Positions 55,179 through 64,000 are shown, numbered from the stretch's first letter. The stretch: DNA of 64,000 bases from Vicingaceae bacterium (GCA_026003395.1 BPHE01000001.1:122731-186730), one strand, 5' to 3'. Numbers and translations: made by a program. The notes: generated by a model from the sequence alone, not told the origin.

Positions 55179-57621
55179 GTGACCAATCTTTTTTATACAT
55201 CATAAATAATGTCCCTAAAATCATCACAAACCATAGTATGCTGCCAAACATTGATATTTTCTCTCCAAGATAATACGTATCCGGTTTAAATTCAAATACA
55301 ATTGTATGATTGCCGGCAGGAATGTTCATCGCTCGCAATACATAGTTTGCACGGAAATAATCTGCCGGTTTTCCGTCGATATATGCTTTCCATCCTTTAT
55401 CATAGTAAATCTCCGAAAACACCACCAATTGGTCTGTATTCGACTGAAAACGATAAACCAAACTATCCGGCGCATAGTAAACCAGACGGATAAAATCACT
55501 TTCCTGAGGTTTTCCGGCAACAGGATTAAATGACTTGAACCTCTCATCTATTATGGCGGTTATGGCCGGATCAAAATTATTTAATGCATCAATCTCTTCA
55601 TCGGCATTTTTGACCCAATGCACATCAGAAACCATCCACGCATTACCTAATGCCTCAGGATTTCTAACTGCTTTTGGTTGGCGTTGGTTATCAGGCAATA
55701 TGAAGTAGCGTGTGTTCAACATATTAACTACCTTTTTGTTTTGTTTGCTCAGATGATATTCAATCAATTCTTGATACCTTTTTAATTTAGCCCCGTGATA
55801 ACCACCTATACTTCTGTGATAATAAGAGGTAGATGCATCATTAAAAGTATTGACAGCAAGGTTAAACACCCGGTAATGCAATGTGGTATCCTGCAAAATT
55901 TCGGCATCGGCTTGTGTCATCGGAAATGGTTGATCGTAAATTTTTTTGCTTACAAAATCGTCTTTATTCAAATATCGTTGATTAATGCTCCACATATCTA
56001 CCAATACCAAAATTCCTATAACCGACAATGTAACAGTTTGATTAATTTTTTTCTTCAGAAACATCAAGATGATTATCAATGCTGTGGCGCTGTAAAATAA
56101 ACTTCTTAACACATCCGACTTAAAAATCTCCATCCTTGCCGTTTTTAATCCCTCCAAAAAAATAGGCACTTCGGATTGAGGCAACCCCGCATTAACCAGC
56201 ATCTGCGAAAGATTTTCATATTCCCCGGTTTTAAAAAAATCTGTAAATATCGATGGCATCAACCACATTACGGCACATATTCCCGGTGCCACAAGCCCGG
56301 CATACAGAAGTCGTTTAAAGTTTTTACCCTCTGCCCATCGTGTATGATTTGTCATGATTTGATGCAATGCAAGCATTGCCATAAGTGGAAATGTCAACTC
56401 AACAATTACAAGAGTCATCGAAACAGCCCTGAATTTATTGTAAAGAGGGAAATGATCGAGCATCCATTCGTTGAATGCAGGAAAATTTTTCCCCCAGGCA
56501 AGCATCATGGCAAAAACCGACACCGCCACAATCCAAATTGTAAAACGTTTGGGAACAACAACCAATCCGGTAAAAAACAACAACACGATAATGGCGCCCA
56601 CATACACAGGACCCGATGTAAAGGGCTGATCCCCCCAATATTGGTCCATCTGACCAATATATTGACGATATTGCGGTGGATCGACTTTATCAAGCACATG
56701 CCTATGGTTTTGTGCTATCATACCGGACCCTCCACCAACAACATTTGGCACCAACAACGAAAATGTTTCATTTATGCCATAACTCCATTGCATCGCATAA
56801 TCCTTATCCAAACCGGATGTTTTCACCTCTTTATTTTTGGTTAATTCGGATTTACCTCTGGTTGTATATTCTCCGTATTCTTTTGTCAACAACAAATTTG
56901 TGGCATTAGGCAAGACACAAACAAGAGCCAGAAAAATTGCCCAAAGTGATTGCAAGGTAAATTTTTTGATTTCGCCGGATTTAAAATGAAAATATAGCTC
57001 TGACAATCCATAGGCCAATAAAACGAAACCAAGATAGTATGTAATTTGCACATGATTCGAAGCGATCTCCAATGCAGTTCCAATCAATAACCACAATGTC
57101 CCGATGAAAATCCTTTTTTGATAAAGATAGACCATTCCGGCCATTACCCAAGGCATAAAAGCCATGGCAAATGTTTTGGATGTATGTCCGGCTTCAATGA
57201 CAATGAAAAAGTAAGAGCCAAAAGCATAGGCAAATGACCCGATAATGGCTAAAACCGGATGCATACCGAGTGCTGTCAACAGTATATAAAATCCTATCAT
57301 AGCCATAAATACCACATCTACAGGATAATTGAAAATTTCGTTAATGGTCAATCGCAGGGAGTTTGGCCAATTATATTTGTATTTCATATATATTTGATAG
57401 GCCGGCATGCCGCTAAACATTGAATTGGTCCATAATGCCAATCGTCCAATGATTTTTTCGTATTTCACTATTTCCTGCCGCATGCCTGCAGCATTCCGAA
57501 GGTCGCCCATATCAATCGTCTTGCCTTTATAAACCGGATGAAAATATGCTGCTGTTAATACAAAAAAAAGTATTATGGCTCCAACATGCCATTTTATCTT
57601 ACTATTGAAAAAATGTTTCAT
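55159..57621 (-). CDS. YfhO-like polytopic membrane protein
   Basis: 820 residues with about 12-14 hydrophobic segments in the first 560 residues, then a periplasmic beta-rich domain (about 570-790) and one final membrane helix before the tail MYKKDWSHEGG. This matches the YfhO family of GT-C-type glycosyltransferases that decorate wall polymers. The first loop has GKTIDMGDLRNAAGMRQE with an acidic pair typical of GT-C active-site loops. The sugar and acceptor are unknown. It follows the M1-Omp85 gene by 11 nt and overlaps the regulator gene by 20 nt. Confidence 0.8.
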   Translation of the reverse strand: MKHFFNSKIKWHVGAIILFFVLTAAYFHPVYKGKTIDMGDLRNAAGMRQEIVKYEKIIGRLALWTNSMFSGMPAYQIYMKYKYNWPNSLRLTINEIFNYPVDVVFMAMIGFYILLTALGMHPVLAIIGSFAYAFGSYFFIVIEAGHTSKTFAMAFMPWVMAGMVYLYQKRIFIGTLWLLIGTALEIASNHVQITYYLGFVLLAYGLSELYFHFKSGEIKKFTLQSLWAIFLALVCVLPNATNLLLTKEYGEYTTRGKSELTKNKEVKTSGLDKDYAMQWSYGINETFSLLVPNVVGGGSGMIAQNHRHVLDKVDPPQYRQYIGQMDQYWGDQPFTSGPVYVGAIIVLLFFTGLVVVPKRFTIWIVAVSVFAMMLAWGKNFPAFNEWMLDHFPLYNKFRAVSMTLVIVELTFPLMAMLALHQIMTNHTRWAEGKNFKRLLYAGLVAPGICAVMWLMPSIFTDFFKTGEYENLSQMLVNAGLPQSEVPIFLEGLKTARMEIFKSDVLRSLFYSATALIIILMFLKKKINQTVTLSVIGILVLVDMWSINQRYLNKDDFVSKKIYDQPFPMTQADAEILQDTTLHYRVFNLAVNTFNDASTSYYHRSIGGYHGAKLKRYQELIEYHLSKQNKKVVNMLNTRYFILPDNQRQPKAVRNPEALGNAWMVSDVHWVKNADEEIDALNNFDPAITAIIDERFKSFNPVAGKPQESDFIRLVYYAPDSLVYRFQSNTDQLVVFSEIYYDKGWKAYIDGKPADYFRANYVLRAMNIPAGNHTIVFEFKPDTYYLGEKISMFGSILWFVMILGTLFMMYKKDWSHEGGRD

Positions 57622-57632
57622 CGTTATTTATT

Positions 57633-60600
57633 TTAAAAAGATTTATTGATTGATATTAACCAACGAAAAGCAAAATAATCTTCACCGGCAGGCGGCCTGT
57701 TCAAAAACAATGGAAAATCGGCCCGAATGGTAAGAGGAGAGGGTTTCTCAAATTGCCACCATTTTTTGATGGTCAATGTCATACCCGGCCCTGCATCCAT
57801 TCTTGGAAGGAAATTGTTGTCAAATTTCCATTGGTCATTGATAAATCCGGCATCATAAAACAAATACATATCAATATCCATCCATCCGGACAGTTTTTTA
57901 AATTTTAGAGGAATCAATTTGTCAAATTCAAGTTCGGTAGAAAATGAAGCACCTGATTTTCCTCTGTAGGTCAATACTATTGTATCTCCCTTGTTTTCAG
58001 GTGCAACGTAATTATTATATCCACGCAGGTTCAAACCTCCTCCTGCTTGAAAATGCCCAGTCGTGCTTCCATATTGAGTAAAATCAACCGGTGTAATCAT
58101 CCTGGAACGGAAAAATTTGTTTTCCATCATTTCTTCAGGATTTGCACCTGCAAGGTATAACGAGGACTCCAGGGGCGGTGTTCCGGTGCCAACCTGTGCA
58201 AAAAATCTTGTCCTCAATTCAATCTTGCCTATATTGTTGTAATTTATGGCTGTCAATTGTATTCTGCTGAAATCGTTTTCGGCAAACAGCGAAGGTGTTC
58301 TTAATGCCAGTGTAATTTCTCCTTTTCCTTTGAAATATCTGTAGGTGTGCAGATACTCTAAGTTAAATGAGCTATTGATGGAACTAATGGTCCAATCACC
58401 GGGATATAGCAAATATAAATCATTGGCATACCTTGCGTTTCGTTCCATCCATTTTTGATATATGTATATTTTGTCTTTTTTTCCCCGATTATAAAAACTA
58501 AATCCTGCCTGATGAAGTATCAAACCATCAATCCATCTGGTTTGCAATTCAAAAGTTGAGTTTTTGATGAACTTATGAGTATTTGTTTCATATTTAAATA
58601 TATAGGAAAAAGGATTGTAGTTGTTCCTTTCTCTTGTAATGTCGTATTGAGGTGAACCGAAATTAAACCAGGCACTCAAATGAATGCGGTGAAACCGTTC
58701 AAAATAGTTGCCATTTACATGAAACCCGGCTTTTACTCCGTCAAAAGCATTATACCATACATCAGGTCTTGCATAGAAACGGTATTCTTTCCAAACAGGA
58801 TAGTTATACAACTGATGGTCAAACATCACCTTCATAGGCAATTTCCGTGAATTGTCCAACAAATTCACATCCGCCAGTATTTTTGATGTATCTATCACCA
58901 CATTTTTTATTCCTCCGGGAATGCTCACTTTGGCATCATAATAAGGTTTCAAATTCTTGTGCCATCCTATCCAGCGTGGCAGCACCTGTGCCTTTGTATT
59001 TTTCACAAACCATGTGTTGGGAATGTAAAAATCATGTTTACCACCTTCAAAATCATATACCGTAAATTCTATGGGCATCTGCATCGTGCCTTTACGTTTA
59101 AAACGAATAATATATTCGTCAGGAAACTTTCCTTTTTTTATTTTAGTAATGGCATAATCTATGTATTTTGTAGTTTCCATCCATTGATCAAAAAACCAGT
59201 TCAAGTCAACTTTGGTATATTGAATAATGGAGTTTCTGAAGTCCTCAACATATGGATGACACATTTTCCATTGATTAAAATAGTGTTGCATCGCTTTTAA
59301 AAAAAGTGAGTCCCCAAGCACATATTTCAAATTATACAACATTGTAGCCGTTTTATAATACACATGTCGATACCCTCCACCATGACGTATCGCACCATTG
59401 AAGTCATCCGAATGCGTATTCAGCGGCATATCTTCTTCTATCGAAGCATCTAGCAAATATCCCATCATGGCTTCATTGTAGACAGTCGTTTCAGGTTCTC
59501 TAAACCTTGCTTTGTATTGCGAAAATTCCGGAAAATGTTTTACCGTATCTCCGTCAATTTCAGTCAACGCCCATGCAGTAAGAAACTGAGTAAACCCTTC
59601 ATCCAAACATGCCCGATACGTTTCATTGTTTCCCACCATGCCAAAAAACCAATTATGACCAACCTCATGAGCCAGCAATCCTCTGTATTCCGGATCAAAA
59701 CCTCCATCAAGTGTCAACATGGGATATTCCATTCCATCTCGGGCATCGGCCACAACCATTTTCGGATAGGCATACATACCAAAATCTCTCGAATATACCT
59801 CTATGACTTTGGCCGTAAATATAGCGGCATTCTGCCATAAAGCCGCATGTGGCTCTTGTGCAAGGGCAATTACCCGCACATGATTCCATCGAACTTCACC
59901 AATCCTGTATGTAGGATCAGCCGTAAAAGCAAAATCATGAACATTTTCTGCATGATAAATCCATGTTTTTCTCTTTGTCGAATCATAAGGAATAATCACA
60001 GAAGGTTCTCCTCCCCATTTCTTCCTGAAATTTTTCAGGTCGAGTTTCATTCGCAAACTGTCAGGCAAAACTTCTTTTTCATTTTGTAAAATGCCGGTAG
60101 CTTCCACCACAAAATCGGCTGAAAAATTGAGCCTCACATCAAACGTCCCAAAATCACCATAAAATTCGTGTCCAAGATGTTGATCGGTCGTCCATCCAAA
60201 CTTCCTGTCATAAACCGATATTCTCGGATACCAATGAACCCCGTCATAATGCTTATATCCCCAGGCATTAAATGTCTTCATTCTCCTCCGTATGTTTCCA
60301 TAACCATCAAAGTAAGTTTTAAAGTCAATGTCAAACACGATTTCATCACCGGGCGGCAATGGCCTCGGTAGATATACCTTCAGCACAGTATTATCCAACT
60401 CCGTTTTCACATCCCGATTTTCAACCTTCAAGGCCAAAATCTCTGTTCCTTTACCTTGCGACTCATAAGGCCCATATTTTGGCAAATTATAATTTCTGCG
60501 GTTTAAATCGTCATAATACGATCCGGGCTGAAAAGCATTCTGATACAAATGAAAAAAAACAAATCTCAGCGTATCCGGCGAATTGTTTGTGTATATCAAG

Positions 60601-60836
60601 CGTTCCTTGGCAGTTATGATATCGGTTTTCTCGTCAATGTAGGCATCTATGATATAATGAACATCTTGTTGCCAATAACCCGGTACAGGCAAGCGATTTT
60701 TCCAATAATAAGGATTTTCCCTTGTAGGATATTTATTTGGCGGAACAGGAAAATTTACGGTCAATTCTTGACCCAATACCCTCGATTGAAATAATACCAT
60801 CAAAAAAACAAGCCATACAATAATCCTCTTTTTCAT
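57633..60836 (-). CDS. M1 family metallopeptidase fused to an Omp85-like C-terminal barrel
   Basis: 1067 residues with a signal peptide (about 1-22). The M1 part (about 40-560) has the substrate-anchor-like DGMEYPM (367-373), the zinc motif HEVGH (390-394) with third ligand Glu413 (LDEGF), and catalytic Tyr in HVYYKTATMLYNL (490-502). After a beta-sandwich (about 565-660), residues from about 690 to 1067 look like an outer-membrane barrel: alternating aromatic strands, the Omp85 loop-6 signature GGGLNLRGY (931-939), DAGF and a last strand ending in Phe. No POTRA domain is seen. The fusion would place an aminopeptidase at the outer membrane. It is 11 nt upstream of the YfhO-like gene. Confidence 0.85.
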   Translation of the reverse strand: MKKRIIVWLVFLMVLFQSRVLGQELTVNFPVPPNKYPTRENPYYWKNRLPVPGYWQQDVHYIIDAYIDEKTDIITAKERLIYTNNSPDTLRFVFFHLYQNAFQPGSYYDDLNRRNYNLPKYGPYESQGKGTEILALKVENRDVKTELDNTVLKVYLPRPLPPGDEIVFDIDFKTYFDGYGNIRRRMKTFNAWGYKHYDGVHWYPRISVYDRKFGWTTDQHLGHEFYGDFGTFDVRLNFSADFVVEATGILQNEKEVLPDSLRMKLDLKNFRKKWGGEPSVIIPYDSTKRKTWIYHAENVHDFAFTADPTYRIGEVRWNHVRVIALAQEPHAALWQNAAIFTAKVIEVYSRDFGMYAYPKMVVADARDGMEYPMLTLDGGFDPEYRGLLAHEVGHNWFFGMVGNNETYRACLDEGFTQFLTAWALTEIDGDTVKHFPEFSQYKARFREPETTVYNEAMMGYLLDASIEEDMPLNTHSDDFNGAIRHGGGYRHVYYKTATMLYNLKYVLGDSLFLKAMQHYFNQWKMCHPYVEDFRNSIIQYTKVDLNWFFDQWMETTKYIDYAITKIKKGKFPDEYIIRFKRKGTMQMPIEFTVYDFEGGKHDFYIPNTWFVKNTKAQVLPRWIGWHKNLKPYYDAKVSIPGGIKNVVIDTSKILADVNLLDNSRKLPMKVMFDHQLYNYPVWKEYRFYARPDVWYNAFDGVKAGFHVNGNYFERFHRIHLSAWFNFGSPQYDITRERNNYNPFSYIFKYETNTHKFIKNSTFELQTRWIDGLILHQAGFSFYNRGKKDKIYIYQKWMERNARYANDLYLLYPGDWTISSINSSFNLEYLHTYRYFKGKGEITLALRTPSLFAENDFSRIQLTAINYNNIGKIELRTRFFAQVGTGTPPLESSLYLAGANPEEMMENKFFRSRMITPVDFTQYGSTTGHFQAGGGLNLRGYNNYVAPENKGDTIVLTYRGKSGASFSTELEFDKLIPLKFKKLSGWMDIDMYLFYDAGFINDQWKFDNNFLPRMDAGPGMTLTIKKWWQFEKPSPLTIRADFPLFLNRPPAGEDYFAFRWLISINKSF

Positions 60837-61044
60837 TTCTCTGATTTAGATGCGCTAAATTATGGATAAAAAATTTAGTATAACATCTCCACTTAACAAA
60901 AACCATCAAAAAATTCCATCCATCCTTTGACATTTCAAGTGTTCATTCCACTCATCTCACCAAATTTAGTCCACTGCAAGTCAACGATTCAAATCCTGCC
61001 TCAACGATGTCGCTTTTTCAATTCATTGTCAATTTAATTTTTAT

Positions 61045-61187
61045 GGGCACGCACGGCCTTCGCTACTATTCCTCGCCCCTCAGCCAAACGGCCGGCATGG
61101 GCTGCCGGCGATCCTCCTACCGTCGGCTGCCGGCCGCCCTGCCGGCCGGGCTTCGTGGCTGCGGGATATCCGCTCAGTCCGGCTGCC
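61045..61187 (+). repeat. GC-rich 143-bp dispersed repeat with long hairpin (copy 2)
   Basis: Gap-free match to 10742-10884 with nine differences, seven of them in the inner stem. Here the stem is GGGCTGCCGGC (61099-61109) with GCCGGCCGCCC (61129-61139), 10 of 11 paired. Compared with copy 1, pairs C-G, T-A and C-G have become G-C, C-G and G-C (61101-61137, 61102-61136, 61104-61134). The outer stem CGGCCGGCA / TGCCGGCCG is unchanged. It lies in the 516-bp divergent gap between the M1 peptidase and phosphodiesterase genes; the rest of the gap is AT-rich with nothing recognisable. Confidence 0.9.
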
Positions 61188-61352
61188 GTTTTTCATTTAT
61201 TTGCATTTGATTCTCACCATGGAAAATAAATCTCTATTCTTACCGGCAACATCATTCTGAATTTTCCGATTTAATCTTTTCAGGGCATCTGAAATTTTTT
61301 ATGACAACCAAGCAATGTTCCTCTTAATTTTACAATCTAATTTTATACAGAT

Positions 61353-61850
61353 ATGAAAAAAATTTTTCTTCTAAGCGACACACATGGCTTTATTGATCCA
61401 CATTTCATAAAACACATGCAATCTGCCGATGAAATTTGGCACGCAGGAGATATTGGCAATGCCGGCATCCTGGACCAACTCAACAAAATCAAACCCGTCA
61501 GAGCTGTTTATGGAAATATTGACGGCAATGATGTCCGGAAATTATGCAAAGAATATGAATTTATCGAACTCGACGGCTTCAGTTTTCTGTTGATTCACAT
61601 TGCCGGAACATTTGGCAAATACAACAACAAAACTCAAACACTCATCAAGCAATATAAACCCCAAGCACTCATTTGCGGCCATTCGCATATTCTCAAAGTG
61701 GCTTATGACAAGAAATTTGACCTTTTATACATCAATCCCGGAGCTGCCGGAAATTATGGTTTTCATAAACAAAAAACTGCGCTTACATTCACTTGTCATG
61801 ACGGTAAAATCACCAATCTTTCCATTATTGAAATAAACCGCCAATGTTAA
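61353..61850 (+). CDS. YfcE/MJ0936-family metallophosphoesterase
   Basis: 165 residues. Calcineurin-like phosphodiesterase with the metal-binding series DTHGF (about 8-12), WHAGDIGN (about 30-37), VYGNIDGND (about 50-58), LLIHIAG, and CGHSHILKV near 110, plus NPGAAGNYG near 130. These are all the metal ligands of the YfcE group, so it should hydrolyse phosphodiesters; the natural substrate is unknown. It is divergent from the M1 peptidase gene and has copy 2 of the GC-rich repeat 165 nt upstream. Confidence 0.92.
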   Translation: MKKIFLLSDTHGFIDPHFIKHMQSADEIWHAGDIGNAGILDQLNKIKPVRAVYGNIDGNDVRKLCKEYEFIELDGFSFLLIHIAGTFGKYNNKTQTLIKQYKPQALICGHSHILKVAYDKKFDLLYINPGAAGNYGFHKQKTALTFTCHDGKITNLSIIEINRQC

Positions 61851-61999
61851 CAATTCAATTATTCATACATCTACTAATTTTAGACAAACCACCCCTTTTG
61901 AACAATCAATGTTAAAAATTATTCTTTAAAAATAATTTTCCGGGCAACTTTTTCAATAACTTTACGTTTAAATATTATAAACCCATTAAACCTACAATT

Positions 62000-62140
62000 A
62001 TGAATACCGAAGAAATGAAAGAATTGCTCACCAACGAAAATGTCATTGCAGCCATTATTACGTCGGTCATATTGTTGGCTGTCGGAATTTGGATTTGGAT
62101 TAAAGGCCGCAAAAAAAAATTAAGTAACGACAGTATTTAA
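62000..62140 (+). CDS. 46-residue single-pass membrane protein
   Basis: A short gene reading MNTEEMKELLTNENVIAAI, then one membrane helix (about 15-34) and a basic tail GRKKKLSNDS. The acidic N terminus, single helix and Lys/Arg-rich cytoplasmic tail indicate an N-out inner-membrane miniprotein. A TAACTTTA element close to the -7 consensus lies upstream near 61957. An inverted repeat TAAGTAACG / CGTTACTTA (62121-62129, 62142-62150) spans its stop and might act in termination. I do not recognise the family. Confidence 0.6.
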   Translation: MNTEEMKELLTNENVIAAIITSVILLAVGIWIWIKGRKKKLSNDSI

Positions 62141-62167
62141 CCGTTACTTATTGTGGCAGTACTTTTT

Positions 62168-63157
62168 TCAAATCAATTTGTTGGCGATCAAATATTCTGC
62201 AATTTGAATGGCATTGGTGGCTGCACCTTTTCTCAAATTGTCGGCAACTATCCACAGATTCAACGAATTTGGCCAACTATAATCCCTTCTTATCCGTCCG
62301 ACAAAAACCTCATCCTTGTCTTTGCTGTATAAAGGCATCGGATAAACATTCATCTCCGGTTGATCTTTGACCACAACTCCGGGAGTATTTTTCAATATTT
62401 CGTATATTTCTTCTAAATGAAAATCTTTTTCAAACGTAATGTTCACACTCTCAGAATGCCCTCCGATAACAGGCACCCTGACCGCAGTGGCCGTAACGGC
62501 AATCGAATCGTCTCCCATGATTTTTTTGGTCTCATTCACCATTTTCATTTCTTCTTTTGTATATCCGTTATCCATAAACACGTCGATATGTGGCAACAAG
62601 TTCAGGTCTATCGGATAAGGATAAGCCATTTCTCCCTTTTTACCCGATCTTTCATTCATCAATTGATCCACAGCATTTTTACCGGTTCCCGTCACACTTT
62701 GATAAGTAGACACCACTACTCTCTTGATGGTATATTTTTGATGCAATGGTTTTAGCACCACAACCATTTGTATAGTGGAACAATTAGGATTGGCAATGAT
62801 TTTATCTTCCGATGTCAACACATGCGCATTAACTTCCGGCACAATCAATTTTTTTGACGGATCCATCCTCCATGCCGAAGAGTTGTCAATCACTGTCGTT
62901 CCATTTTCGGCAAAGCGTGGTGCCCATTCCAACGACACACTGCTTCCGGCCGAAAATAATGCCAACTGCGGTTTTTTCTCAACTGCCTCGTTAAGCGATA
63001 CAATTTTATATGACCTACCTTTAAAATTTATTTCTTTACCGTATGATTTTTCCGATGCCACCGGAATCAATTCTGTAACGGGGAAGTTTCTTTCCTCCAA
63101 CACTTTTATCATGGTCTGCCCCACAAGACCGGTAGCACCTACTACTGCAACTTTCAT
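62168..63157 (-). CDS. asd: Aspartate-semialdehyde dehydrogenase
   Basis: Makes aspartate semialdehyde for lysine/diaminopimelate, threonine and methionine synthesis. 329 residues with the NADP loop VGATGLVGQ (6-14), FSAGSSVS, the catalytic Cys126 in NPNCSTIQMVV and His234 in GGHSESVNI. Length is normal for the bacterial family. It is a single minus-strand gene between two plus-strand genes. Confidence 0.96.
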   Translation of the reverse strand: MKVAVVGATGLVGQTMIKVLEERNFPVTELIPVASEKSYGKEINFKGRSYKIVSLNEAVEKKPQLALFSAGSSVSLEWAPRFAENGTTVIDNSSAWRMDPSKKLIVPEVNAHVLTSEDKIIANPNCSTIQMVVVLKPLHQKYTIKRVVVSTYQSVTGTGKNAVDQLMNERSGKKGEMAYPYPIDLNLLPHIDVFMDNGYTKEEMKMVNETKKIMGDDSIAVTATAVRVPVIGGHSESVNITFEKDFHLEEIYEILKNTPGVVVKDQPEMNVYPMPLYSKDKDEVFVGRIRRDYSWPNSLNLWIVADNLRKGAATNAIQIAEYLIANKLI

Positions 63158-63187
63158 ATTTTTTTTTAATTTTGATATTTAAAGCGG

Positions 63188-63195
63188 CAAATATA
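63188..63195 (-). promoter_or_regulatory. Predicted -7 promoter element for asd
   Basis: The minus strand reads TATATTTG, matching TAnnTTTG, 31 nt before the asd ATG and in the 48-nt divergent gap with the secreted protein gene. Confidence 0.55.
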
Positions 63196-63205
63196 ATTTA
63201 ACTAT

Positions 63206-64000
63206 ATGAAACTACATCTTTTTGTCATCACGGTTTTTTTCAATTTTATGACTGTTGGTTACAGCCAATTTACAGATAATTTCTCTGACGGTGACTTCAC
63301 CAATAACCCTCCATGGTTTGGCAACACTGCGGATTTCATTGTCGACAATTTTCAATTACGAAGCAATGGCCCAGCGGTTACTCCCACAACCATTTATCTT
63401 TATACAGCTTCAACCAAAGCGACCGATGCACAATGGGAATTTTTTGCCAATCCCAAATGTGCCACATCTTCAGGCAATTATATGGATATTATTTTAATTT
63501 CTGATGTCAACGCCCTCAATGGTCCATTCAACGGTTATTTTGTAAGAATTGGCGGCACTCCCGACGAAGTAAGCTTATTTAGAAAAGACGGAACCAACGA
63601 AATAAAAATCATCGACGGCACAGACGGGCTCATCGCAAGCTCCTCCAACAATCCTACGAGAGTGAAAGTGACCCGCGACATCTCCAACAATTGGACTCTT
63701 GAAGCGGATCCCACAGGCACCGGCAATAACTATCTTTTACAAGGAACCGTGGTGGATGCAACCTACACCACCGGCAATTACTTTGGTGTGAAAGTTACTT
63801 ACTCTGCATCAAACAATATAAAATATTACTTCGACGACTTTTACGTAGGAAATATAATTTATGATACCAACCCTCCAGTTCCGGTAAATGTGGTCACCAT
63901 CAATTCCGGACAAATCGATCTGTATTTTGACGAAAATGTAGAATTAAATTCATCGCAAACAACCTCCAATTACTCTATCAATAATGGCATTGGACAACCC
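63206..64000 (+). CDS. Secreted beta-rich protein, N-terminal part (runs off window)
   Basis: 265 codons from the ATG at 63206 are open to the window edge with no stop. A signal peptide (about 1-20, ending VGYSQ) is followed by FTDNFSDGDFTNNPPWFGNT and a beta-sandwich to about residue 215 (YYFDDFYVGNI). An Ig-like segment then begins PVNVVTINSGQIDLYFDENV, the start of the domain that precedes lamin-tail or other repeats in Bacteroidota surface proteins. A T9SS C-terminal signal is expected but lies outside the window. Confidence 0.8.
   Translation, partial: MKLHLFVITVFFNFMTVGYSQFTDNFSDGDFTNNPPWFGNTADFIVDNFQLRSNGPAVTPTTIYLYTASTKATDAQWEFFANPKCATSSGNYMDIILISDVNALNGPFNGYFVRIGGTPDEVSLFRKDGTNEIKIIDGTDGLIASSSNNPTRVKVTRDISNNWTLEADPTGTGNNYLLQGTVVDATYTTGNYFGVKVTYSASNNIKYYFDDFYVGNIIYDTNPPVPVNVVTINSGQIDLYFDENVELNSSQTTSNYSINNGIGQP

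Noticed and set aside
62121..62150. Inverted repeat TAAGTAACG / CGTTACTTA as a terminator
   Set aside because: It begins inside the coding end of the small gene, has low GC and no T run directly after; kept only as a remark.
1..64000. tRNA, rRNA, CRISPR arrays and known riboswitches
   Set aside because: I looked through the intergenic gaps and saw no cloverleaf, no regularly spaced direct repeats and no conserved aptamer core.

Overview
This is a chromosomal window from an AT-rich Bacteroidota bacterium, most likely Flavobacteriales-like. The evidence is the gene order murI-ompH-ompH-bamA-uppS-DUF6089-nadK, secreted proteins with type IX (T9SS) C-terminal sorting domains, a TonB-dependent receptor beside a DUF5689 lipoprotein, and many promoters of the Bacteroidota sigma type (-7 TAnnTTTG, sometimes with -33 TTTG). 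No rRNA, tRNA or CRISPR array was seen.

Layout. 1-10.6 kb (minus): an envelope-biogenesis cluster with an MFS carrier, a CBS protein, a one-POTRA Omp85 protein, NAD kinase, two DUF6089 barrels, UppS, BamA, two OmpH/Skp chaperones and the start of murI. 11.1-17.1 kb (plus): phosphohexomutase, DinB-like protein, a lipoprotein, a DUF423 protein, then thrS-infC-rpmI-rplT. 17.2-26.2 kb (minus): an acetyltransferase, a Pro/Ala-rich secreted protein, a frameshifted pckA, a small lipoprotein and the tight run hldD-pfkA-priA-M32 carboxypeptidase. 26.4-37.7 kb (plus): SDR, shikimate kinase, a 1.36-kilo-residue T9SS adhesin/BNR-repeat protein, a TonB receptor/DUF5689/T9SS trio and a DCC protein.

The accessory part is 37.7-46.4 kb: a decayed IS3-family element with two abutting left ends; a small hypothetical gene; an AAA ATPase plus subtilase pair that matches the IetAS anti-phage system, flanked by structures that look like integron-cassette (attC-like) boundaries; a tyrosine-recombinase remnant; and an ArsR-controlled mercury operon (arsR-merTP-merA).

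46.4-64 kb returns to core genes: a minus operon of a NamZ-type muramidase, a BtuF-like binding protein and a triple DUF4476 protein; a plus operon pdhB-amn-holA-EVE; a minus set of an M1 peptidase fused to an Omp85-like barrel, a YfhO-like membrane protein, a REC-CRP response regulator and a universal stress protein; then a phosphodiesterase, a 46-residue membrane protein, asd and the start of a secreted protein.

The most notable signals are: (i) a 143-bp GC-rich element in two copies (10742-10884, 61045-61187), each in a divergent intergenic region, whose differences include three compensatory base-pair changes in a long hairpin; (ii) the M1 peptidase-Omp85 fusion; (iii) the IetAS pair inside cassette-like boundaries; (iv) an ATGAC-N4-GTCAT dyad about 40 bp upstream of the predicted start of the stress-protein transcript, next to the REC-CRP regulator gene.
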